Source: Clostridiales bacterium (lineage in GTDB: Bacteria; Bacillota; Clostridia; Christensenellales; Aristaeellaceae). Taken from it: a stretch of DNA of 43,866 nt. The notes beneath the pieces are model-generated. The model saw nothing but the letters and a program-made list of their open reading frames with translations. It did not search any database and was not told where the DNA came from. How positions within the stretch are numbered: the stretch's first letter is position 1; every line of letters starts with the position of its first letter. Shown here in pieces: positions 1 to 6,562 of this stretch. Where the stretch lies: the NCBI GenBank assembly GCA_015056325.1, contig SVGL01000018.1, positions 1 to 43,866 of the forward strand, read 5' to 3'. The position numbers and the translations under genes were made by a program.

Positions 1-1
1 G

Positions 2-676
2 ATCGTGAAGTACTGCGTGGAGAAGGATATCCCGATCTGCCCCGGCACTTCCACCCCCTCCGACATCCAGGTGGCGCTGTCCTATGGCCTGAAGGCTGTG
101 AAGTTCTTCCCTGCTGAGGCTGCCGGCGGCCTGCCCATGATCAAGAACCTGGCCCCCGTTTATCCCGGCCTCAACTTCATGCCCACCGGCGGCGTGAACG
201 AGAAGAACATGCTGGATTACCTGGCCTTCGACCGCATCATCTGCTGCGGCGGCACCTTCATGTGCCCCAAGGACGTGATCGCTGCCAAGGACTGGGAGAA
301 GATCACCGAGCTGACCCGCTCCGCTGTCAACAAGATGCTGGGCTTCGAGATCCGCCACATCGGCATCAACACCGAGAGCGCTGAGGAGTCCATGGCGGAG
401 TGCAAGAAGCTGGCCGCTCTGCTGGGCATGCCCATCAAGGAAGGCAACTCCTCCAACTTCGTGGGCACCGGCGTCGAGATCAACAAGTACATGGGCCGCG
501 GCAAGCATGGCCATATCGCCATCGGCACCAACAGCGTCAAGCGCGCCAAGTGGCACCTGGAGCAGCGCGGCTACAAGTTCATCGAGGATTCCGCTGTCGT
601 GAAGAACGGCAAGCTGATCGCCATCTACCTCGAGGACGAAGTTGCCGGCTTCGCTGTGCACCTGGTCCAGAAGTGA
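2..676 (+). CDS. KDPG/KHG aldolase with C-terminal VOC-like domain (5' partial)
   Basis: The frame is open at the left edge, so the start lies outside the window; the GTG at position 5 is an internal Val codon. The first ~105 visible residues are the C-terminal half of a class I KDPG/KHG aldolase, which splits 2-keto-3-deoxy-6-phosphogluconate into pyruvate and glyceraldehyde-3-phosphate. The Schiff-base lysine is in KFFPAE (codon at 101-103), and the GGV phosphate loop follows. The catalytic Glu expected nearer the N-terminus is outside the window. After MLGFEIRHIGI the protein continues for ~110 residues resembling one glyoxalase/VOC unit, with His in RHIGI and HGHIAI and an acidic patch near the end. 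A plain KDPG aldolase is ~210 aa, so this is a fusion. The KDG kinase follows 122 bases downstream, the preceding step of the pathway. Codon use is strongly biased, which suggests high expression. The aldolase call is secure; the role of the VOC part is unknown. Confidence 0.88.
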   Translation: MVKYCVEKDIPICPGTSTPSDIQVALSYGLKAVKFFPAEAAGGLPMIKNLAPVYPGLNFMPTGGVNEKNMLDYLAFDRIICCGGTFMCPKDVIAAKDWEKITELTRSAVNKMLGFEIRHIGINTESAEESMAECKKLAALLGMPIKEGNSSNFVGTGVEINKYMGRGKHGHIAIGTNSVKRAKWHLEQRGYKFIEDSAVVKNGKLIAIYLEDEVAGFAVHLVQK

Positions 677-685
677 CTTCGTCAC
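673..685 (+). other. Short hairpin overlapping the aldolase stop codon
   Basis: GTGAC-TTC-GTCAC is a 5-bp stem with a 3-base loop that includes the TGA stop (674-676) and is followed by a short pyrimidine stretch. It may be a weak terminator or a 3'-end stabiliser. The rest of the gap to kdgK (686-783) shows only imperfect small repeats and no convincing promoter, so read-through into kdgK is likely. Confidence 0.35.
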
Positions 686-798
686 GTCTTTCCGCCAAAC
701 CCGTCTGACGGTTGAGTTGTGCTCCGCGCTCATCTTCCGTCTGACGCTTTGGATAGATAAACCACAAACCCAATTGACATAATGGAGGTACACCTGAA

Positions 799-1833
799 AT
801 GGGCAAGATTATTACTTTCGGCGAGATCATGCTGCGATTGAAGTCCCCCGCTTACGAGCGCTTCTTCCAGAGCCCCTCTCTGGAGGCCACCTTCGGCGGC
901 GGCGAGGCCAACGTTTCCGTGTCCCTGGCTAACTACGGCCTGGATACCGCTTTCGTGACCGTTCTGCCCAAGAACGATGTGGCTGACGCCTGCATCCGCG
1001 AGCTGCGCGGCTTCGGCGTGGATACCACCAAGATCGCCCGCGGCGGCAACCGCGTTGGCATCTACTTCCTGGAGACCGGCGCTGTGCAGCGTCCCTCCAA
1101 GGTCATCTACGACCGTGCCGGCTCCTCCATCTGCGAAGCCAAGCCCGGCGACATCGACTGGGATTCCGTCCTGGAGGGCGCGACCTGGTTCCACTTCACC
1201 GGCATCACCCCCGCCATCTCCCAGGGCGCTGCTGACCTGACCCTGGAAGCCCTGAAGGCCTGTAAGGCCCGCGGCGTGCATGTCTCCTGCGACCTGAACT
1301 ACCGCAAGAACCTGTGGAAGTACGGCAAGCGCGCCGACGAAGTGATGACCGAGCTGGTCAAGTACGTCGACACCGTCATCGCCAACGAGGAGGACTTCCA
1401 GAAGGCCCTGTGCCTGAAGGCTGAGTCCCAGGCGGACGTGGAAGAGGGCGAGCTGAACGTGGAGAACTACAAGGCGATCGCTTCCCTGGCCATGGAGACC
1501 TACCCCAACATCAAGCGTGTTGCCATCACCCTGCGCGAGTCCAAGAGCGCCAACCACAATGACTGGCGTGCCTGCCTGTACAACGGCAAGGACTTCTTCC
1601 TGTCCCGCAAGTACTCTATCACCGATATCGTTGACCGCGTTGGCGGCGGCGACTCCTTCGGCGGCGGCCTGATCTACGGCCTGAACACTTACCCCGACGA
1701 GAAGACCGCTCTGGAGTTCGCCGTGGCTGCTTCCTGCCTGAAGCACACCATCATCGGCGACTACAACCGCGTGTCCGTGGCGGAAGTTGAGTCCCTGATG
1801 AAGGGCTCCGGCACCGGCCGCGTGCAGCGCTAA
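799..1833 (+). CDS. kdgK: 2-dehydro-3-deoxygluconate kinase (PfkB family)
   Basis: This 344-aa PfkB/ribokinase-fold sugar kinase is expected to phosphorylate 2-keto-3-deoxygluconate to KDPG, the substrate of the aldolase just upstream. The N-terminus (ITFGEIMLRL) and the GGGEANVS substrate loop near residue 35 are typical of KdgK. The C-terminal signature is DRVGGGDSFGGG, with the catalytic base at about Asp285. It departs slightly from the usual DTxGAGD but keeps the Gly-Gly-Asp core. A GGAGG at 784-788 supports the ATG at 799. The adjacent KDPG aldolase makes this the end of a glucuronate/galacturonate breakdown route and fits the alpha-glucuronidase gene 25 kb away. Codon use is as biased as in the ribosomal protein genes at the other end of the window. 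Other PfkB sugar kinases are possible, but the context favours KDG. Confidence 0.88.
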   Translation: MGKIITFGEIMLRLKSPAYERFFQSPSLEATFGGGEANVSVSLANYGLDTAFVTVLPKNDVADACIRELRGFGVDTTKIARGGNRVGIYFLETGAVQRPSKVIYDRAGSSICEAKPGDIDWDSVLEGATWFHFTGITPAISQGAADLTLEALKACKARGVHVSCDLNYRKNLWKYGKRADEVMTELVKYVDTVIANEEDFQKALCLKAESQADVEEGELNVENYKAIASLAMETYPNIKRVAITLRESKSANHNDWRACLYNGKDFFLSRKYSITDIVDRVGGGDSFGGGLIYGLNTYPDEKTALEFAVAASCLKHTIIGDYNRVSVAEVESLMKGSGTGRVQR

Positions 1834-1835
1834 GC

Positions 1836-1903
1836 AAGGGCTCCGCCCCTGCATCCCGCTTAAGGGTGTTACACCCTTGAGAATCCCATTTTGCGATGCA
1901 GCT
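1836..1903 (+). repeat. Dispersed intergenic repeat, copy A
   Basis: This 68-base element starts 2 bases after the kdgK stop codon, in the sense direction. It holds two small hairpins: GGGC-TCC-GCCC, and AGGGTG-TTA-CACCCT at 1863-1877. An ungapped second copy (48 of 68 identical) lies on the minus strand at 36027-35960, right after the ychF stop. The stem of the second hairpin differs between copies by compensatory changes. Confidence 0.75.
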
Positions 1904-1942
1904 TGTACTTTTTCTTTGAGCTGCTCCCGCATGTAGCTTTCC

Positions 1943-1974
1943 GGCCTCCGGCGCATCCCGTCGGAGGCCTTTTC
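1943..1974 (+). terminator. Intrinsic terminator after kdgK
   Basis: GGCCTCCG (1943-1950) pairs with CGGAGGCC (1962-1969), followed by TTTT. The Shine-Dalgarno sequence of the next gene starts only about 8 bases later, leaving no room for a promoter in between. Confidence 0.8.
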
Positions 1975-1993
1975 CATACTAAGGAGGTTCCCC

Positions 1994-2413
1994 ATGAAGA
2001 TCAACGCTAATATCTCCGCCATCATGGCTGAACGCTTCGGGCATGACAATCTGATCGCTCTGGCCACGCTGGACGGCGACTCCCCTGCCGTCCGCACAGT
2101 AGATGCCTTCTATGAGGGCGGCGCCTTCTACACCGTAACGTATGCTCTTTCCGGCAAGATGCAGCAGATCAGTAAGAACCCGAAGGTCGCCATCTGCGGG
2201 GATTGGTTCACCGCGCGGGGCACCGCCGAAAGTATGGGGCACATCCTCCTGCCGGAAAACGCCGCAATAGCCGACAAGCTGCGAGTCGCCTTCGCCGAAT
2301 GGTATGCAAACGGCCACACCAACGAGGCCGACCCGAATACGATCATCCTGCGTATCCGGCTGACGGATGGCGTGCTCTTCCATCACGGCACAAGGTATGA
2401 CATCACCATCTGA
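1994..2413 (+). CDS. Pyridoxamine 5'-phosphate oxidase-like flavin split-barrel protein
   Basis: A 139-aa protein whose N-terminal half (ALATLDGDSPAVRTVDAFY, then GGAFYTVTYALSGK and NPKVAICGDW) matches the PNPOx-like FMN-binding split barrel. These small proteins usually bind FMN, F420 or haem and reduce or bind small compounds as homodimers. The exact substrate cannot be read here. The usual length is 130-160 aa, so it is complete. AAGGAGG at 1981-1987 fixes the ATG at 1994. It is the last gene of the plus-strand group and ends just before a strong hairpin shared with the convergent DUF4097 gene. Because the kdgK terminator sits directly before its ribosome-binding site, expression may depend on read-through from the uronate genes. 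The family call is good; the function is open. Confidence 0.75.
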   Translation: MKINANISAIMAERFGHDNLIALATLDGDSPAVRTVDAFYEGGAFYTVTYALSGKMQQISKNPKVAICGDWFTARGTAESMGHILLPENAAIADKLRVAFAEWYANGHTNEADPNTIILRIRLTDGVLFHHGTRYDITI

Positions 2414-2420
2414 CAAAATG

Positions 2421-2451
2421 ACCCTCCGCTGACGTCGCGTCAACGGAGGGT
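2421..2451. terminator. Bidirectional terminator between convergent genes
   Basis: ACCCTCCG-C-TGACG-TCG-CGTCA-A-CGGAGGGT forms a 13-bp stem with one internal mismatch and a 3-base loop, followed by TTCTCTGTT on the plus strand. It sits between the stop codons of the split-barrel gene and the minus-strand DUF4097 gene. Confidence 0.8.
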
Positions 2452-2457
2452 TCTCTG

Positions 2458-3663
2458 TTACCTGATCGTAATATCGCCGGACATGGAGCTGACACTGCCG
2501 CTTACCACAGGGCCAACGCCGCTGGCATGATAACGGGTCGTAACATCGCCAGAGCGGGTGCTGGTATTGATGGCCATAACGCCGACGCCATCGGGCAGGT
2601 CAATATCGATATCACCGGAAATGGTGCTGCCGCGAACATCGCGGATTTCATCGCTGTCAAACCGCAGGTCAACATCTCCGCTGATCGCCTTGAAGGTCAT
2701 GCTCTTCACATCCGCGCGGACGTCGATATCGCCGCTGATCGTGTTGACGGTCAGGTCATTCACGCGGCCTTCCACTTCCACATCTCCGGAGGTGGAGGAC
2801 ACGGTCATTCTCTGTGTGAAGACAGAAGCACCAATGTCACCAGATGTCGTGCGCAGCTCAGCTTGCGTAAGGTGCTGATCTTCGTCCAGGCTGATGTTGA
2901 TATCGCCGCTGATGGAGGTAACGGTCAATTCGGTCAGCGCCACTTCCCGCACATCAATATCGCCGGAGGTGGTCAGCAGTTTCACATGAGGGATGGCATT
3001 TTCCGGCACCTGGATGGTCACGGTTCCATCCGTGAAGCCGACGTTGATACGCAGATTTGAGAACGTATTCTTGATCGTGTCACCGATGGACCTGAGCATG
3101 CCGTCAATGTTGTCCAGATTGATCTCAATCTTGCCCTTCTCAGTCCGGACAAAGTCGGAGGTATCGCCCTTGTGATGGTACTCCGCATGGCCGTCGTCCT
3201 TCATCTTGACCGCATCACCAGGCATGCGAACGATGTGCATCACGCCATTGTTCAGTTCCACTCGGACCTTAGGGTTTTCGTCCGCATTCCAGGTGATGTG
3301 GTAGTCATCATCATCGGAGGCTTCAACGGTCACATTCTCGCTGACGAGCTTCACGTCGATGGCATGCACCAGATGGGCTGCAAAGGCAACATGCTGTTCG
3401 CCGTTCAGCTCGTCATCAGCATCGCTAATGACACGCTGCACCTTCCCCTTGTAAGGCGCCAGCACGTCCTCCATACCCTTGAGGCTCTCAATCACCGCAG
3501 CAATAGCGTCATCCTCGCTCACTCCGGCGTTCACCAGATCAAGATAGCGCTCCTGGCAATTGTTCATCACCTCATCCTGGATTGCGGCGGTTTCCTCGGT
3601 CATCTCCACATCCTGAAACATGATCTCTACAATGCGGGCCACAGTGTCATTCATCTTCATCAT
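2458..3663 (-). CDS. DUF4097-type beta-repeat protein with N-terminal HAAS/DUF1700-like helical domain
   Basis: A 401-aa acidic protein. Residues ~20-75 are helical and resemble the HAAS/DUF1700 domain that commonly partners PadR regulators (DEVMNNCQERYLDLVNAGV, then DDAIAAVIESLKGMEDVL). Residues ~225-401 carry nine SGD-centred repeats (SGD at 233, 252, 274, 292, 310, 328, 349, 371 and 395), the stacked-strand pattern of DUF4097/putative adhesin proteins. No signal peptide or membrane segment is visible, although DUF4097 proteins often have one, so this one looks cytoplasmic. It begins at the base after the PadR stop codon, so the two are translationally coupled. GGAGG at 3669-3673 serves either ATG at 3663 or the next at 3660. 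Function is unknown; the family is usually tied to envelope-stress or antibiotic sensing. Confidence 0.8.
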   Translation of the reverse strand: MMKMNDTVARIVEIMFQDVEMTEETAAIQDEVMNNCQERYLDLVNAGVSEDDAIAAVIESLKGMEDVLAPYKGKVQRVISDADDELNGEQHVAFAAHLVHAIDVKLVSENVTVEASDDDDYHITWNADENPKVRVELNNGVMHIVRMPGDAVKMKDDGHAEYHHKGDTSDFVRTEKGKIEINLDNIDGMLRSIGDTIKNTFSNLRINVGFTDGTVTIQVPENAIPHVKLLTTSGDIDVREVALTELTVTSISGDINISLDEDQHLTQAELRTTSGDIGASVFTQRMTVSSTSGDVEVEGRVNDLTVNTISGDIDVRADVKSMTFKAISGDVDLRFDSDEIRDVRGSTISGDIDIDLPDGVGVMAINTSTRSGDVTTRYHASGVGPVVSGSVSSMSGDITIR

Positions 3664-3993
3664 TCATTCCTCCATCAGCAGCAGGTCGATCTGCGCTTTG
3701 GTTTCTTTCCAGGCGGACTGATCAGCGCGGAGTTTTTCCCGCCCCGCGGTGGTGATCGCATAATAACGCCGGCGCGCCCCGGACATCTCGTCACCCCAGT
3801 AGGAGCGGATGTACCCAGCCGCTTCCAGCCGGCGGAACGCGGTATACAGCGTGGCTTCCTTCATTTCAAACACCCCGCCGGAAAGAGCGCTGACATTCTT
3901 GTTGATCTGGTAGCCATAGCTGTCCCCTTCCGAGAGCTGCCGAAGAATGATCGCATCTGTATAGCCGCGAAGGATATCAGCAGACAGAGCCAT
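3664..3993 (-). CDS. PadR family transcriptional regulator
   Basis: A 109-aa PadR-type winged-helix regulator: GYTDAIILRQLSEGDSYGYQ, then EATLYTAFRRLEAAGYI as recognition helix and wing, then RRRYYAITTAGREKL. An upstream in-frame start at 4077 is rejected because the promoter lies inside it. The ATG at 3993 is preceded by GGAGG with 7-base spacing and gives the usual family length. PadR proteins are dimeric repressors often released by small molecules. The gene runs straight into the DUF4097 gene, so the two form an operon. The promoter overlaps inverted repeats, which points to autoregulation. Confidence 0.9.
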   Translation of the reverse strand: MALSADILRGYTDAIILRQLSEGDSYGYQINKNVSALSGGVFEMKEATLYTAFRRLEAAGYIRSYWGDEMSGARRRYYAITTAGREKLRADQSAWKETKAQIDLLLMEE

Positions 3994-4036
3994 AGGTTCA
4001 CCTCCTGGTTCCGCATTTACCTCACGTGTTGAGGTA

Positions 4037-4082
4037 CCTTGTGATACAAGGATACACCGTAATACCTCGTCTGTCAAGGTAT
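4037..4082 (-). promoter_or_regulatory. padR promoter with overlapping operator-like inverted repeats
   Basis: On the minus strand TTGACA (4077-4072) and TATCCT (4054-4049) are 17 bases apart. Two perfect inverted repeats overlap it: CCTTGT-GAT-ACAAGG at 4037-4051 across the -10 box, and ATACCT-9-AGGTAT at 4062-4082 across the -35 box. This layout suits repression by the PadR protein encoded just downstream. Confidence 0.7.
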
Positions 4083-4152
4083 CTCATGAAATTTTAAGAT
4101 AAAGATTTCGCTCCTGCTTGAAACCGCCTCAGGTCAGCACCCACACAAAATC

Positions 4153-4185
4153 GCTCCCCGGCGGCCAGTACGGCTTCCGGGGAGC
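4153..4185 (-). terminator. Terminator downstream of the small membrane protein
   Basis: GCTCCCCGG (4153-4161) pairs with CCGGGGAGC (4177-4185). Read on the minus strand the stem is followed by GATTTTG; the plus strand also has a TTTT nearby. The stretch 4083-4152 beyond it shows no gene. Confidence 0.65.
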
Positions 4186-4211
4186 ATGCTTTTCATTGGC
4201 AATGGCAGTGT

Positions 4212-4409
4212 TTAGCAGCCGCAGTCGTTGTTGCGGCGCTGGCAGTAGTTGGTCGCGCGATAGCTGCAGCTGGCGAGGAACACCACGCCAGTCAGGATGG
4301 CCGTCGCGCCGGCGATCAGGCCCGCATAGCCCAGCGCTTCAGGCAGAAGCACCGTCAGGACAATGCCGATAATGCCGATGATAATCAGCAGAATGCCAAT
4401 GATCTTCAT
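4212..4409 (-). CDS. Small membrane protein with cysteine-rich tail
   Basis: A 65-aa protein, family not recognised. Residues 2-21 (KIIGILLIIIGIIGIVLTVL) and roughly 28-48 form two membrane helices. The remaining ~15 residues form a polar tail with four cysteines ending in CGC. The start at 4409 is chosen over an upstream ATG because GGAGGG lies 9 bases before it. That ribosome-binding site is inside the right arm of a perfect 12-bp inverted repeat (4417-4456), so translation may be limited by RNA structure. The gene follows the polysaccharide dehydratase gene on the same strand with a 54-base gap, so it may share its transcript. No function can be assigned. Confidence 0.65.
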   Translation of the reverse strand: MKIIGILLIIIGIIGIVLTVLLPEALGYAGLIAGATAILTGVVFLASCSYRATNYCQRRNNDCGC

Positions 4410-4416
4410 AGAAGAA

Positions 4417-4456
4417 ATCCCTCCTTCCGCTAACAATCAATGCAGGAAGGAGGGAT
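4417..4456 (-). promoter_or_regulatory. Perfect inverted repeat burying a ribosome-binding site
   Basis: ATCCCTCCTTCC (4417-4428) and GGAAGGAGGGAT (4445-4456) are perfect 12-base complements separated by 16 bases. In the minus-strand RNA the arm next to the small-protein gene contains its GGAAGGAGG Shine-Dalgarno sequence, and the other arm is an anti-Shine-Dalgarno sequence. The hairpin begins 7 bases after the stop of the upstream gene and is followed by ATTTCTTCT, so it may also act as a terminator. Confidence 0.75.
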
Positions 4457-4463
4457 CATGTGC

Positions 4464-6377
4464 TTATGCGGGCTTCACATTTTCAGGGAGATTTCCCTTG
4501 TCACCGTTGATGGCCTCGGGCTCATAGAAGGAGGGCAGCAGGTCGTGCATGCACTGCTTCATATCGCCATGGGTATCCAGGCAGCGATTAAGCTTGTCAA
4601 GCATCTCCTCCACCTGAGACCATTCTACCTGCTCGGGACGGGCAACGAAGATGCGCTCGCGGCTGGTGGCGGTGGAGTTCTCCTCGGTACGCAGCAGCTC
4701 CTCGTAGAGCTTCTCGCCGGGGCGGAGGCCAGTGTAGACGATCTCCACTGGGGGCAGCGTCGGGTCGGAATAGAGCTGGATCATGCGCTCCGCCATTTCC
4801 TTGATCTTGACAGGCTTGCCCATATCCAGTACGAAGAGCTCGCCGCCCCTGGCAATGGACGCCGCCTGCAGAACAAGGCTGGCAGCCTCGGGGATGGTCA
4901 TAAAGTAGCGGATGATGTCCGGGTGGGTCAGGGTCACCGGGCCACCAGCGCGGATCTGAGCCTCAAACTTGGGCACCACACTGCCGTGGCTGCCCAGCAC
5001 ATTGCCGAAGCGCACTGCCGTAAACTGGGTCTTGTTCTGCTTGCGCTGGAGGGCCTCGATGATGATCTCCGCCATGCGTTTGGAGGCGCCCATCACATTG
5101 GTGGGGTTGACCGCCTTGTCGGTAGAGATCATGACGAAGCGCTTCACCTTATGGCGAATGGAGCACTCGGCCACGTTGTAGGTGCCAAAGACATTGTTCT
5201 TAACCGCCTGCTCGGGAGCATCTTCCATCAGGGGCACATGCTTGTGAGCTGCCGCGTGGATGACGATTTCCGGCTTAACCTCGGCAAAGACACGATCAAG
5301 GGTATCCACATCGCGAACGGAGCCCACCCGCAGCTGCAGAGTATTGCGCACCATCTCGCCGTAGCGGTTGTGGAGCTCGGACTGCAGGTCGTACATGTAG
5401 TTCTCGCTGATGTCGTAAATCACCAGCTGAGCAGGCACAAAGCTCATGATCTGCCGGCACAGCTCCGACCCGATGGAGCCGCCGCCGCCGGTGACCAGCA
5501 CCCGCTTGCCGGTAAAGAACTCTCGGACTTCGGTCATGTCCAGGTGATTCTCCGCACGGCCCAGGAGGTCGGCGATGTTGACGTCTCGTACCCGTCCACC
5601 GGACGCGCCCATATCTTGGGGGGCGGCATACATCCGCACGCGGCAGGAGGTGGCGATGCAGTCCTGAATCAGGGGAGACAGGTCATTCTGGGGGGTGGCG
5701 ATAGCAATGATGATGTCGTCAATGCCGTACTGCTTGGCGTACTCGGCCACCTTGTCGGTGCCCATCACCACAGGAACGCGGTTGATGCGGGTGTTGCGCT
5801 TTTCGGGAGCGTCATCCACGGCGACAATGGCTTCCACATCGCCGTAGCGGCCTGCCTGGACATCGCGGATCACCTGTGCACCTGCCCAGCCAGCACCGAC
5901 GACCATCAGCCGCTTGGCATGCTTTTTGCGGAAGAAAAAGCCTGTATGCCCCGCCTGCCCGATGATGCGGAAGGAGAATCGGCTTGCGCCTACCATCAGC
6001 ACCATCAGCAACAGCTGCACCAGGTAGATGGGCCGGGGCATCAGCAGCAGGTTTTCCGCACGGTTAACAGTGAAGACCAAGAGAGACAGCAGGTACGTCA
6101 GCCCGGAGCCGATCAGCGTACCAGTGCAGATCTGCACCATGGTATCCACGCTGGCATAGCGGATGAGGCTGCGGTACAGACCCAGGGCATAGAAGCTGCC
6201 CACGCTGACCAGGGCCAACAGCGGCATCGCCCGCCAGATCTGCTCCAGCGTCTCCGGTGGCTTCATGTCATAATAAATCTGCAGCGCCAGGACGAGAGAC
6301 AGGCAGGCCAGCGCCCCATCCATGAGCATCAGCAGCGCCGTTTGAAGGCGGCGCGCACCCTTCTTGGGTTCCGTCAT
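4464..6377 (-). CDS. Membrane-bound nucleoside-diphosphate-sugar 4,6-dehydratase (PglF/CapD/FlaA1 family)
   Basis: A 637-aa protein with four N-terminal membrane helices (about residues 12-35, 50-68, 82-103 and 113-132). A first Rossmann region follows (MVVGAGWAGAQVI), then a catalytic short-chain-dehydrogenase domain starting at VLVTGGGGSIGSELC. STDKAVNPTNVMGASK shows the Met-x-x-x-Lys that replaces Tyr-x-x-x-Lys in the PglF/WbpM group. Family members dehydrate UDP-GlcNAc to feed glycan, capsule or glycoprotein sugar synthesis at the membrane. The length matches the large-type family. The start at 6377 (MTEPKKGARR) is preceded by AAAGG. A promoter at 6417-6445 places transcription downstream of the longer in-frame starts. 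It is divergent from uppP, which serves the same lipid-linked polymer pathways. Confidence 0.9.
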   Translation of the reverse strand: MTEPKKGARRLQTALLMLMDGALACLSLVLALQIYYDMKPPETLEQIWRAMPLLALVSVGSFYALGLYRSLIRYASVDTMVQICTGTLIGSGLTYLLSLLVFTVNRAENLLLMPRPIYLVQLLLMVLMVGASRFSFRIIGQAGHTGFFFRKKHAKRLMVVGAGWAGAQVIRDVQAGRYGDVEAIVAVDDAPEKRNTRINRVPVVMGTDKVAEYAKQYGIDDIIIAIATPQNDLSPLIQDCIATSCRVRMYAAPQDMGASGGRVRDVNIADLLGRAENHLDMTEVREFFTGKRVLVTGGGGSIGSELCRQIMSFVPAQLVIYDISENYMYDLQSELHNRYGEMVRNTLQLRVGSVRDVDTLDRVFAEVKPEIVIHAAAHKHVPLMEDAPEQAVKNNVFGTYNVAECSIRHKVKRFVMISTDKAVNPTNVMGASKRMAEIIIEALQRKQNKTQFTAVRFGNVLGSHGSVVPKFEAQIRAGGPVTLTHPDIIRYFMTIPEAASLVLQAASIARGGELFVLDMGKPVKIKEMAERMIQLYSDPTLPPVEIVYTGLRPGEKLYEELLRTEENSTATSRERIFVARPEQVEWSQVEEMLDKLNRCLDTHGDMKQCMHDLLPSFYEPEAINGDKGNLPENVKPA

Positions 6378-6416
6378 ATGCAGCAACCTTTCGATGTGTA
6401 CATAGGGATTCATCTT

Positions 6417-6445
6417 ATTGTAACACAATTCCCGCTGGCTTGCAA
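6417..6445 (-). promoter_or_regulatory. Promoter of the sugar dehydratase gene
   Basis: On the minus strand TTGCAA (6445-6440) and TACAAT (6422-6417) have a 17-base spacer. Transcription would start near 6410, which rules out the longer in-frame starts upstream. Confidence 0.7.
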
Positions 6446-6498
6446 TGCGTTGAAGTTCACAAATTCTCCGTGCCGCATCAATTCTAATAAAAATCAAA

Positions 6499-6527
6499 TG
6501 GACATAGCCCCATGAATATGCTATACT
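6499..6527 (+). promoter_or_regulatory. uppP promoter
   Basis: TGGACA (6499-6504) and TATACT (6522-6527) with a 17-base spacer. The start of transcription near 6534 lies upstream of the AAAGGAG ribosome-binding site and the ATG at 6563. Confidence 0.7.
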
Positions 6528-6562
6528 GGCAAAGAATCTCTGCTGATCCGAAAGGAGTCCCC

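Noticed and set aside
678..798. Possible tRNA or riboswitch upstream of kdgK
   Set aside because: No cloverleaf, T-loop sequence or known aptamer core could be found; only a short hairpin and imperfect small repeats.
2500..3000. Repeated CGCCGGAGAT-like words, considered as a DNA repeat array
   Set aside because: They are the codons of the Ser-Gly-Asp core of nine protein repeats in the DUF4097 gene, with unequal spacing and no identity between the units' flanks.
4440..6515. 691-codon open frame antisense to the sugar dehydratase gene
   Set aside because: No recognisable domain and composition typical of an antisense shadow; it also crosses the divergent promoter region.
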